Shown one piece after another: positions 1 to 7,074 of a stretch of 21,148 nt of DNA; position 1 is the first letter of the stretch; every line of letters starts with the position of its first letter. Origin of the DNA: a virus. The position numbers and the translations under genes are program-made. The stretch is from IMG/VR virus record IMGVR_UViG_3300005515_000064, positions 1 to 21,148 of that record; one strand, given 5' to 3'. Below the pieces are notes generated by a model. That model was not told the origin of the DNA. It saw only the letters and a list, made by a program, of their open reading frames with translations, and ran no database searches.

Positions 1-2071
1 CGTCGATCAGGTTCGGATCGGCCACGCCGTACCACGCGGTCGCACTGGCCGCGTCGAGGCGCGGATCCTCGATCACTTCGAACGAGTTGCGAACGATGTT
101 CGGCGTGGTGAGGTTCTTGCCGCCGCTGACTTCGAACTGGCTTTCGAGCACCGTCCGTGCCAGACCGCCGAGGCCGACCGGCACCACCAGGTACTTCAGC
201 GGCACGCGGATCGTCTGGCCGTCCGAGGTGGTCTGCGTGGCCATCAACACGCGCATGCCATCGACGCTGGTGGTGCTGATGACCGAGCCCGAGGTGATCA
301 GGTTCTTGTGGCTGGCATGGAACAGCGCGACGCCGTCGGCGAGCGTCGGGTTGCTGGTCAACAGGCTGTACACCGCGTCGCCCACCGAACGCTTGGCGGC
401 CATGCCCATCTTGCGCGGGACATCCGACAGCACGCCGAGGTCATCGTTGATGACGGCCTGGCGGCTGATCGCGAACATCTTGCCGTAGGTGACCAGCTTG
501 ATCGGCGAGCCGGCTTCGCTGAACTTGCCGTACTTGTACTCGCCGCTCTCCGGAACGATGTCCAGGCTGCTGAAGAGGCCCAAGCCCGCGAGCGTGTTCG
601 CTTTGAAGTCGCTGACCGGCACGGGGCGCGTGAAGCTGGAGAACGACTCGGCCTGGTCGTTGTAGCCCCGCAGCAGCGCCTTGTTGGCGGTGTTGCCCAG
701 CAGCTGCGGGAAGTCGCTGGAACTGTGCGTGAACGCCAGGCCGACGACATCCATGCGGTCCATGCCGCGCACGTTGGCACCCGCACGTTCGGCGCAGGCG
801 CGGGCGAGCTCCAACATGGTGAAGCCGCGGAACGGGTTCTGGCCGTCGGTGGCAGCCACGCCCACACGATTGTCCAGCGCCTGCGCCATCGCGGTGCGCT
901 CCTTGTCGCGCTGGTCCTGACCGGCGATTACCGACGCATTACCGCCGAGCGGACCGCGCCCCTTCGCCATCAGCGCCAGGATCTGCTTACCTACATCGCC
1001 GGCCGTCACCTGCGGGTCCGCAGCAGCGATGACGCTGTCGACGTAGGCACGGACCTCTTCGTTGCTGAGGTGCGGCTGCGCCAGCGCGACGATCTCGGCG
1101 TTGCGGGTCTGCAGCGCGGCAACGGCGGCAGCCACCGCGGCGGCGGTATCGCCACCGGTCACGATCACCTGCGTCGGCGCCGCGGCGACGGGCGCGGCCG
1201 GCTGCGGGTTGTTGCCGCCGCCGTTCGCGAGGATGGTCTGGAGCTGGAGTTTGTGCATGGGATCCTCGATGTGGGCGACGACCGCCCGTTGGGTTACCTC
1301 GGGTAGCGAGGCGAAAATTTGGGGAGTGGCCGCGGCTTGGATGCGGCTCCGCAGACCGCCGCCGATGTCTGCCGGGGCGTGCGCGATCGCGCTCAGGTAG
1401 CTGACCATCGCGGCAGCAGCGGCGGCCTGCGGCACCGGCTCTTCGACCTCTTCGTCGATCCGATCGCACAGGCCAAGTTCAAGCGCCTGGGCGGCGGTGA
1501 AGTAGTGGTCCAGTCCGTCGGCAAGCAGTGCTTCGATCTCATCACGCTTGCCGGTTTTCGCGACGTAGCTCTCAGCCATCGCTGCGGCCATCGTGTCGAG
1601 CACGTCAGCCTGAGCGCGCTTCTGCACTGCGTTGCCGCCTTGGTTGATGTACGGCGCGTGGATCATCATCAGCGTGTTGCGCGGCATGATCACTTCGTCG
1701 CCGGCCATCGCCACGAGCGACGCGATCGACTCCGCAGAGCCGTCGATGACCACGACGATGCGCGCCTTGTGGCGCTTGAGCGCGTTGTAGATCGCAATGC
1801 CTTCGGTTGCCACGCCTCCACGGCTGTTGATGCGCACGCGAATAGTGTCGACGTGGAGCTGCTCAAGCGTGGCGACCATCGCCAGCGCCGACACGCCCTC
1901 CCAGAAGATGTCGCCGATCGGACCATAGATCAGCAGCTCGGCCTCGTTGCCCTGCTGCGACAGAGCCAACACAGACGGCACCGGCGGACGATCGATGCCA
2001 TCGCCGTTCGCCATCGGCGACGACGCAGCCATGGCGAGGATCAAGGCAGTGGACAGCAGACGGGATTTCAT
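1..2071 (-). CDS. ClpP-like prohead protease / major capsid protein fusion (partial, C-terminus off the left edge)
   Basis: Reading from 2071 leftwards there is one open frame of 690 codons with no stop. Residues about 30-210 match an S14 ClpP-like head maturation protease: SRGG at 83-86, DGSAES at 110-115 with Ser115 as nucleophile, MIHAP at 136-140 with His138, and a possible acid at Asp188. Residues about 215-390 form an Ala/Gln-rich, probably scaffold-like linker. From about 410 the frame reads as a Mu gpT-type major capsid protein. The protease cleaves scaffold during head maturation and the capsid part builds the shell. Fused protease-capsid genes are a known phage family. The start is supported by GAGGAG eight bases upstream and by TGATG overlap with the portal stop. 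Oddly, the first 21 residues look like a signal peptide (Lys-Arg, then a hydrophobic run). Confidence 0.9.
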   Translation of the reverse strand, partial: MKSRLLSTALILAMAASSPMANGDGIDRPPVPSVLALSQQGNEAELLIYGPIGDIFWEGVSALAMVATLEQLHVDTIRVRINSRGGVATEGIAIYNALKRHKARIVVVIDGSAESIASLVAMAGDEVIMPRNTLMMIHAPYINQGGNAVQKRAQADVLDTMAAAMAESYVAKTGKRDEIEALLADGLDHYFTAAQALELGLCDRIDEEVEEPVPQAAAAAAMVSYLSAIAHAPADIGGGLRSRIQAAATPQIFASLPEVTQRAVVAHIEDPMHKLQLQTILANGGGNNPQPAAPVAAAPTQVIVTGGDTAAAVAAAVAALQTRNAEIVALAQPHLSNEEVRAYVDSVIAAADPQVTAGDVGKQILALMAKGRGPLGGNASVIAGQDQRDKERTAMAQALDNRVGVAATDGQNPFRGFTMLELARACAERAGANVRGMDRMDVVGLAFTHSSSDFPQLLGNTANKALLRGYNDQAESFSSFTRPVPVSDFKANTLAGLGLFSSLDIVPESGEYKYGKFSEAGSPIKLVTYGKMFAISRQAVINDDLGVLSDVPRKMGMAAKRSVGDAVYSLLTSNPTLADGVALFHASHKNLITSGSVISTTSVDGMRVLMATQTTSDGQTIRVPLKYLVVPVGLGGLARTVLESQFEVSGGKNLTTPNIVRNSFEVIEDPRLDAASATAWYGVADPNLID

Positions 2072-3600
2072 CACTCGGTCTCCTCGGGAGCGGCTAGCGG
2101 CGCCGAAGGCGCCTGCGATGGGATCTGGAGACCGTGCTCGTTGAGCTGCGCCTGCCATTCCGCGCTCTGCTGCAGCACGTCGTTGGGATCGCTGCCGAGC
2201 TCGAGCACGTTCTTCTGCGGAGCGACCCAGCGCCGGTCCTCCTGCATGGCGCGCGCGTCGGCTTCCTTTTTCGGGTCGATCCACGGCATCACCGGGCGCA
2301 CGTAGGTCGCTGCGGCGAGTTGGCGCAAGGTCCAGCCCTTCGGCACGCGAACGCGGCCGCTCAGCACCGCGGCCTCGACGAAGCGACGCCAGATGGGCCG
2401 CACGACCTGGGCGATATAGAACTCGCCGGCCTTGTGGTACCCGCCCCACTTCTCCACGAGTTCCTGACGCTGCGAGCTATACGAACCGTTGTAGTCCAGC
2501 GACAAGCTGCTATAGCTCGTGCCGAAACCACCGGCGGCTGCGCGCAGCTGGCCGGTGCGGAACGTTTCGGTGTTCGGATTCGGCCGCTTGCTGTCGATGA
2601 CCTCGACGCGTTCGCCGGGGAGCAGGTCATCGGCGATGAGTCCCGGGCGCATGGTGAGCGCGCGGTAGGCCTGTCCCGATTCGACGACGGCTGCAGTCGC
2701 CATGCCGTCGCCCGCGCCGTACATTTCGGGCTGACCCTTGATGATCTGAGCGCACAGCGACGCCGCGACCTTCGCAGCGATTCGCTCGCTGTCCTCGTAG
2801 TCCTTGATATCTTCCAGCCGCGCGATGACGCTGGCGAACACGGACAGACCGCGCACCTGGTGAATGCGATCGATGAGCGCAATGTGGTGAACGAACTCAG
2901 CGGGGACGCGCTTTGTCTCGGTCGAAAAGGAGTCCGGGTCGCCCGGGTGACGCTTGTACAAGTGGTACGCCGTGCGGCGCCCCCACGCATTGCGCTCGAT
3001 CCCTTGCAAAATGCCGCGAGCGCTGTCGTTGAAGTCGAGCGGCAGAAGATCCGCTTCGAGCATCTCGATGGAGAACGGCACGACAGTGCCGTGGTCGAGC
3101 AGCGGCACCGGACCGGCCAGCGCCTGGAACAGCGCTTCGCCGTCGCGGTACCAGCTGCGCGCGATGAGGTCTTGGCACTTGCCGAAGTCGTGCGTCCACG
3201 TCACCTCGGGGCGATCCCACCAGTCGTCCCACAGGTCGCGCAACTGCTGCGCGAGCTCGCGATCAACCGGCTGCCCGGGAAGGCGTGGCGCCGGGATCAC
3301 GTCAATGCCGGAACCAACCGTGTTCTGCACCAGCACGTTGAGCGCGTTGCGGGAGATGTCGTGATCGCGCTCGAGCCGGCGAGCCTGGTCGCGGAGCGTA
3401 CGCGCGTCCTGACCAACAACCGAATTGCCGCTGCCGTAATCCGGCGCGATACGGCGTCCACGCGATGGGCGAACTGCCTCGTGTACCCGCGCCATAGCGG
3501 GCTGCGTCGATTCGACGCGACGTTCGATGACAGCAACGGCGCGATCGGCGGCGACGATAGCGCTGAGGCGCGACACGCCAGTGGCCGCGGAGCCCGTCAT
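2071..3600 (-). CDS. Phage portal protein, lambda gpB family
   Basis: The 509-residue product reads as a lambda-type portal. It would form the dodecameric ring at one capsid vertex through which DNA is pumped by the terminase and to which the tail joins. Family-like stretches include an N-terminal segment with RDQARRLERDHDISRNAL, a WDDWWDRPEVTW region near residue 145, and a central DRIHQVRG/ASVIARLEDIKDYEDSE helix region; the length is normal for the family. Its start overlaps the stop of the gpW-like gene (ATGA) and its stop overlaps the start of the protease-capsid gene (TGATG), so the head genes are translationally coupled. The gene order gpW-portal-protease/capsid is the same as lambda W-B-C-E. 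Confidence 0.92.
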   Translation of the reverse strand: MTGSAATGVSRLSAIVAADRAVAVIERRVESTQPAMARVHEAVRPSRGRRIAPDYGSGNSVVGQDARTLRDQARRLERDHDISRNALNVLVQNTVGSGIDVIPAPRLPGQPVDRELAQQLRDLWDDWWDRPEVTWTHDFGKCQDLIARSWYRDGEALFQALAGPVPLLDHGTVVPFSIEMLEADLLPLDFNDSARGILQGIERNAWGRRTAYHLYKRHPGDPDSFSTETKRVPAEFVHHIALIDRIHQVRGLSVFASVIARLEDIKDYEDSERIAAKVAASLCAQIIKGQPEMYGAGDGMATAAVVESGQAYRALTMRPGLIADDLLPGERVEVIDSKRPNPNTETFRTGQLRAAAGGFGTSYSSLSLDYNGSYSSQRQELVEKWGGYHKAGEFYIAQVVRPIWRRFVEAAVLSGRVRVPKGWTLRQLAAATYVRPVMPWIDPKKEADARAMQEDRRWVAPQKNVLELGSDPNDVLQQSAEWQAQLNEHGLQIPSQAPSAPLAAPEETE

Positions 3601-3815
3601 CGGCTGAAGTCCGCTTGCGAGAAACGACCGCCGCGGCCGCTGGCCGCCGCGTGCTCCTGATTGACGATGACCTGCAGCCGGGAAATCTCGGCGCGAACTT
3701 CCGCCAAGTCGGCACGTTGCAGCAGCCGATCACCAAGTCGCACCGTCTGGCCGCCGAGGATCTGAGCCTCGGCGTCCAGGTAGCGCTGCAGTCGCGTTTC
3801 GTTGATGGTCCCCAC
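3597..3815 (-). CDS. gpW-like head-tail joining protein
   Basis: This is a 72-residue protein directly upstream of the portal and overlapping it by four bases. It has the size and helix-strand-strand-helix pattern expected of lambda gpW (68 residues): a first helix around RLQRYLDAEAQILGG, a short hairpin around QTVRLGDRLLQ, a second helix around ADLAEVRAEISRLQ, and a polar tail ending in Phe-Ser-Arg. gpW proteins plug the portal channel and prepare the head for tail attachment. The start used is a GTG with no clear Shine-Dalgarno sequence. The frame stays open upstream to 3848 with plausible residues (WDARLAKL), so a longer product from a rare start codon cannot be excluded. The assignment rests on size, fold pattern and position. 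Confidence 0.75.
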   Translation of the reverse strand: MGTINETRLQRYLDAEAQILGGQTVRLGDRLLQRADLAEVRAEISRLQVIVNQEHAAASGRGGRFSQADFSR

Positions 3816-3938
3816 GCTGCATAGCTTGGCGAGGCGGGCGTCCCAAATCTAAAAATCCGTGAAACGCCTCGACGCGGAAACCATGTGAATCTAAGTGTTC
3901 GCGGTGGTCCGCGTCTCAACCTTTAGCGAAAGTTGGGA
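3816..3938. other. Intergenic region between the Mor-like and gpW-like genes, with two hairpins
   Basis: This 123-base gap is the only sizeable gap inside a module whose other genes overlap. It contains an inverted repeat CGCGG-TGGT-CCGCG (3900-3913), a second hairpin with CAACCTTT/AAAGTTG arms and one bulged base (3917-3935), and two copies of AATCTAA (3846-3852 and 3888-3894). It is locally richer in A/T than the genes beside it. No T-run follows either hairpin in the minus direction, so I do not call a terminator. It could hold an activator-dependent promoter, an attenuator or an RNA processing site. Confidence 0.4.
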
Positions 3939-4253
3939 TTAGGCTGCCGGTTGCACGCCCTTGGGGAGCCCGCCTGGAAACATTCGATAGAGCGTGGCGC
4001 GCGACATCGCGTGCGCGCGACACACCTCAGCGGGGGAAACCCCGCGCTCAAGGGCTGCGCGGATCTGCAACACGTCGTACTGCCGCGCAGGCGCAGGAAT
4101 GTAGAGCGTCTGCCCTGGATACTCGCGCTGCAAGTACGTCATCAGACTGTCCGCGATCGGCAGCGCCATCACCTCCCGCATGCCGGTTTCCTGGACAATC
4201 GCGCCGACCAGTTCACGGCGAAGCGCTTCCGAACGATCAAGGTCCTTGCTCAT
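3939..4253 (-). CDS. Mor/C-family transcription activator-like protein
   Basis: The 104-residue protein resembles the Mor/C family of phage Mu middle and late activators. Residues about 25-52 read as the dimerisation part (a helix around ALPIADSLMTYLQREY followed by the family-typical GQTLYIP strand). Residues about 65-93 form a helix-turn-helix (AALERGVSPAEVCRAHAMSR, then ATLYRMF). Such proteins bind as dimers upstream of a phage promoter that has a poor -35 and recruit RNA polymerase. The ATG overlaps the stop of the large terminase gene by four bases. Its position inside the packaging operon, just before the module's only gap, suggests that it acts on the head genes downstream. A diverged HTH protein with another role is the alternative. 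Confidence 0.78.
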   Translation of the reverse strand: MSKDLDRSEALRRELVGAIVQETGMREVMALPIADSLMTYLQREYPGQTLYIPAPARQYDVLQIRAALERGVSPAEVCRAHAMSRATLYRMFPGGLPKGVQPAA

Positions 4254-6166
4254 CCGATCACCCAGTCGCCGTCAACCAAACCGCGCGCGTTTGTTCCACG
4301 GGAATCTTTCTGGGGAACAGCCGGAACCGAAGCTGGGGTCGCAGCCGGAAATGTTTCACGGGAATCACTCGGCGACTCCACTCCCAATCGCGCAGCCCGG
4401 GCATCCCAGTCCGCTTTGGATGCTCTATGCAGGCGGAGCTCCGGATGGTGCGTGGCCGCATAGCTGTATACCCACGTGTCGAGCGGCTCGTTGCGCGCGC
4501 CACGGCGCTTATCGAATCGGTTCTTGCTGGGGTTATAGGTTTCGCTCACCAGGCCGGTGAAGTACTCCGGCGGCAACTCGTCGCTGAAATGCACCAGGCG
4601 CGCGTCGGCTTGTTTCTCGGCGTCTGTGCTCAGGCGACTGAAGAGGAGGTGTTTGATGGCTACCGTGCCTACTGCATTGGTCAGCACGCCGCGCTTGTCC
4701 AGTTGCCCGCGCCAGTTGATGTCCTGCAGTTTGCCCTTGCCCAGCACCGGCGCGTTGTTCTGCGACGCACCAAAGATGGCCAGCGGTCGGCGGATGCGGC
4801 GCGCACGCACGAAGGACTTGACCGCCTCGGTGCGATGGCCACCGGTGTCGATCGCTGTCGCCTCCACGCGGAGCAGCCCGCCGAGCGCATGCTCAATCGG
4901 CTTGTTGAGCAGATCAACCAAGGCGACCCACACGGCCTCATCAGCGGGATCGCCCATCAGCTCGACGTAGTCCAGCGTCCAGCACGCCATGCCGCGGCCC
5001 CAGCCGGTGATGTGGACGGCCAGGCGGTTGTCCTGCGTGTCGACGCCCGCGGTGATCGCCAGCACGCCCGCCGGCGCGACACGCAGGCGATACGACTCGG
5101 CGCGGTCGGCGATGACGTTGTGCTTCACCGAGCGCATGGCCGGGTCTTCCCACGGCTCAGCCAGGCGATCGTTGACGAAGGTCTTCAGCTTTGCCGGATC
5201 GTTCTGCGCATCGCGCCACATCGCCACCAGGTCGGCCCAGCGTGGGCCCAGGCCGATCGGGTAATACAAGCAGTTGATGTGGTAGCCGCGGACCCTGCGC
5301 TCGGGGTGCGCGGGGATCCAGCGACCGGCCGCGATCATATCGGTCTTGCGATGCTCGGGGATCACGACGCCGCACTCGCGGCACGTGTACCAGACCTCGC
5401 TGCCATCAGGCGTCCAGTGCAGACCACTCCACTCCAGCGGCTGCTCGTGGCGGCAGTCCGGGCATGCGACGTGGAAGCGCCGCTGGTCGCTCTTGTTCCA
5501 AAGTTGCTCGATGCGGCTCAAACCCTGCACCTGCGGCGTGCTGATGTACAGGCGGCGGAACGTGGCCGGAAACGCTGACGTGCGGCCGTCGAGCATCGAC
5601 ACCGGATCGTCGCCACCCTGAAGATTGTTCGAGAACTCGTCGAGCTCGTCGACTACCAGGTCGCGAACCGATGTCGATTTGAGGCGGGCTGGGCTGCCGG
5701 CGTGCTCCAGGTACAACTGACCTCCGGCAAAATCCTTGAACGTGCGCTGGTTGGCCGCGTCTCGGCTGGCTACGCTGGTCAGCGCCTTGCGCATCGCAGG
5801 CGTCTCCTCCAGTGCCGGCTGCAGCTTCTGCGCGGACCATTTGCCCATCGAGACCTCGCCCGGTAGGCAAACCATGATCGGGCCGGGGTTGTGGTCCATG
5901 GTGTAGCCCATGAAGTTGACGGCCACTTCGGTCTTTCCGAACTGGATGGGAAACATCATCACCACGTCGTGCACGTTGCTGCGTAGCGACAGCGCATCCA
6001 TCGGCTCGCGCAGCGGCGGGTTGCGCGCAGTACGCCAGCGGCCCGGCTCGGCGCTGCCCTTGCTCGACAGCACGCGTTCGGCATCCGCCCACTGCGAGAC
6101 GGTGAGTGGCTTGCGCGGCGCGATCGCACGGCCGATGGCGATGTTGACTCGCGCAGCCGCCCTCAT
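4250..6166 (-). CDS. Terminase large subunit, lambda gpA family
   Basis: The 638-residue product is the DNA-packaging motor ATPase and nuclease. The Walker A-like segment is FPIQFGKT at 72-79, and the Walker B segment lies around VVDELDEF at 171-178. A zinc-binding pair of CxxC motifs sits at Cys235/238 and Cys262/265, as in many GpA proteins. The C-terminal nuclease domain shows acidic residues in GVDTQDNR (Asp376) and AIDTGGHR (Asp440), followed by NEPLDTWVY near residue 575. Length is normal for GpA, with a Ser/Ala/Pro-rich tail. Its ATG overlaps the small-subunit stop (ATGA), so the subunits are probably made in a fixed ratio. GpA terminases usually cut at a cos site, which would place a cos-type site near 6757-7074. 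Confidence 0.95.
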   Translation of the reverse strand: MRAAARVNIAIGRAIAPRKPLTVSQWADAERVLSSKGSAEPGRWRTARNPPLREPMDALSLRSNVHDVVMMFPIQFGKTEVAVNFMGYTMDHNPGPIMVCLPGEVSMGKWSAQKLQPALEETPAMRKALTSVASRDAANQRTFKDFAGGQLYLEHAGSPARLKSTSVRDLVVDELDEFSNNLQGGDDPVSMLDGRTSAFPATFRRLYISTPQVQGLSRIEQLWNKSDQRRFHVACPDCRHEQPLEWSGLHWTPDGSEVWYTCRECGVVIPEHRKTDMIAAGRWIPAHPERRVRGYHINCLYYPIGLGPRWADLVAMWRDAQNDPAKLKTFVNDRLAEPWEDPAMRSVKHNVIADRAESYRLRVAPAGVLAITAGVDTQDNRLAVHITGWGRGMACWTLDYVELMGDPADEAVWVALVDLLNKPIEHALGGLLRVEATAIDTGGHRTEAVKSFVRARRIRRPLAIFGASQNNAPVLGKGKLQDINWRGQLDKRGVLTNAVGTVAIKHLLFSRLSTDAEKQADARLVHFSDELPPEYFTGLVSETYNPSKNRFDKRRGARNEPLDTWVYSYAATHHPELRLHRASKADWDARAARLGVESPSDSRETFPAATPASVPAVPQKDSRGTNARGLVDGDWVIG

Positions 6167-6756
6167 GCCTCAGCCTCCGCTTTGCCGAGAGCTTGGAAGC
6201 GGCGCGCGGTGTCGTCCAGCGCGTGCTCGATCGTCTCCGCCATCAGCGCTCGCACGCGCCCTTCGTCAACCTCCGCAGCCAACTGCGGACCGAGGACATC
6301 GGGCAGGCTCTCCAGGCGCGTGCGCAACGTCGCGATCGCAGCGGTGACGGCAGCAACAACTTCGGCCGCGTCCAGGAGCTCGCGATCGCGCAGGCGGTTC
6401 TCTCGCTCCAGCCCCAGGGCCTTCGCGCGCTCGCTGCGTTCGCGCCAGTGCTGGTAGCCGCTGGTCGCCTGGGTGTCGTCTTCGTCGTCCTGCGTGCCGG
6501 CCGCGGGCGCGACGATGGCGCCCAGCCCCTCCCCGTGCCCCACGGGATTGCGAGCCCCCTCGTGGCGCGCGGCTACGCCTTCCTTCGACGGGTCGCGCGT
6601 GGCGGCGATGCGCGCCAGAGATTCCGCCACGCGGATGCGCTTGCCATCCTCGGTCAGGACTAGGCGGCCCGCTGCCTTGAGTTCCGTGATGTAGCTGCGC
6701 GTGCGTTCCGCGATGCGCGCGAACTCAGCGGCCGAGGCGGTCTCAGGATGGCTCAT
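6163..6756 (-). CDS. Terminase small subunit (Nu1-like)
   Basis: This 197-residue protein has an N-terminal winged-helix-like segment (residues about 8-52: EFARIAERTRSYITELKAAG, then a short wing LVLTEDGKRIRV), a flexible acidic linker (about 80-98), and a long charged helix (about 100-130, YQHWRERSERAKALGLEREN) leading into a C-terminal helical domain. That order matches Nu1-type small terminases, which bind specific DNA next to the packaging site and hand it to the large subunit. A strong Shine-Dalgarno sequence, AAGGGGAGG, lies seven bases before the ATG. Directly upstream is the inverted-repeat array at 6829-7061, which could be its binding site. Confidence 0.85.
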   Translation of the reverse strand: MSHPETASAAEFARIAERTRSYITELKAAGRLVLTEDGKRIRVAESLARIAATRDPSKEGVAARHEGARNPVGHGEGLGAIVAPAAGTQDDEDDTQATSGYQHWRERSERAKALGLERENRLRDRELLDAAEVVAAVTAAIATLRTRLESLPDVLGPQLAAEVDEGRVRALMAETIEHALDDTARRFQALGKAEAEA

Positions 6757-6828
6757 CGACCAGCCTCCCCTTCTACCTTTTCTTCAAGGCAAGGCAGCAA
6801 AAATGATTGACGCGCGCGCGAACACGAC

Positions 6829-7061
6829 TGTGCGGCATGGCGTGCGGTTCGGTGTGCGGTATGGAACCCGCGCCACGCATGGCCTGTGCGGTATGTGCGG
6901 TATGTGCGGGAGGGATGCGCATGCGCGCGCGCGCCTGCACGGGTGTGCACGCGGGCGCACGCACGCACTATAGAGAGCGTGCCGCACATACCGCACAAGC
7001 CAGCAATGGCGAGGGTTTGAAGGCGCACGCGGTACCGCACGCCATGCCGCACATACCGCAC
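6829..7061. repeat. Two-armed inverted array of GTGCGGTAT-type repeats; candidate cos/pac, origin or late control site
   Basis: The left arm has six copies in plus orientation, at 6830, 6842, 6854, 6886, 6895 and 6904; the last three are in tandem. The right arm has five inverted copies ending at 6987, 6996, 7040, 7052 and 7061. The 20 bases 6829-6848 are a perfect inverted match to 7034-7053. A 15-mer (GTGCGGTATGTGCGG) occurs at 6886-6900 and 6895-6909 and inverted at 6982-6996 and 7047-7061. The centre of symmetry is near 6945, beside a GTGCAC palindrome. Short ORFs through it are repeat translations with no protein character. The array lies between the primase-helicase and small terminase genes, where lambda-type phages keep cos upstream of Nu1. 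Confidence 0.85.
6911..6978. other. Alternating purine-pyrimidine core of the repeat array
   Basis: Between the two repeat arms the sequence alternates purine and pyrimidine in three runs: 6915-6934, 6943-6952 and 6955-6968. It includes the palindrome GCGCATGCGC (6917-6926). A further CG run lies outside the left arm at 6810-6820. Such tracts readily adopt left-handed DNA under supercoiling, and the two arms could extrude as a cruciform. A CTATAG palindrome at 6967-6972 is the only A/T-rich spot and could be part of a minus-strand promoter, but I find no -35 at proper spacing. Confidence 0.5.
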
Positions 7062-7074
7062 ACAGTTGGCCGCA

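Noticed and set aside
308-2305. Long plus-strand frames opposite the protease-capsid gene
   Set aside because: The minus-strand frame contains recognisable protease and capsid motifs over its full length; the plus frames are Arg/His-rich shadows.
2134-3660. 508-codon plus-strand frame opposite the portal gene
   Set aside because: It is the antisense shadow of a GC-rich gene; its Arg/His/Val-rich composition has no family features, whereas the minus strand gives a complete portal protein.
4427-5578. 383-codon plus-strand frame opposite the large terminase
   Set aside because: It is a shadow of the terminase gene with no domain features of its own.
6829-7061. CRISPR array
   Set aside because: Units are only 9-15 bases, irregularly spaced and in both orientations, with no unique spacers of constant length and no cas genes.
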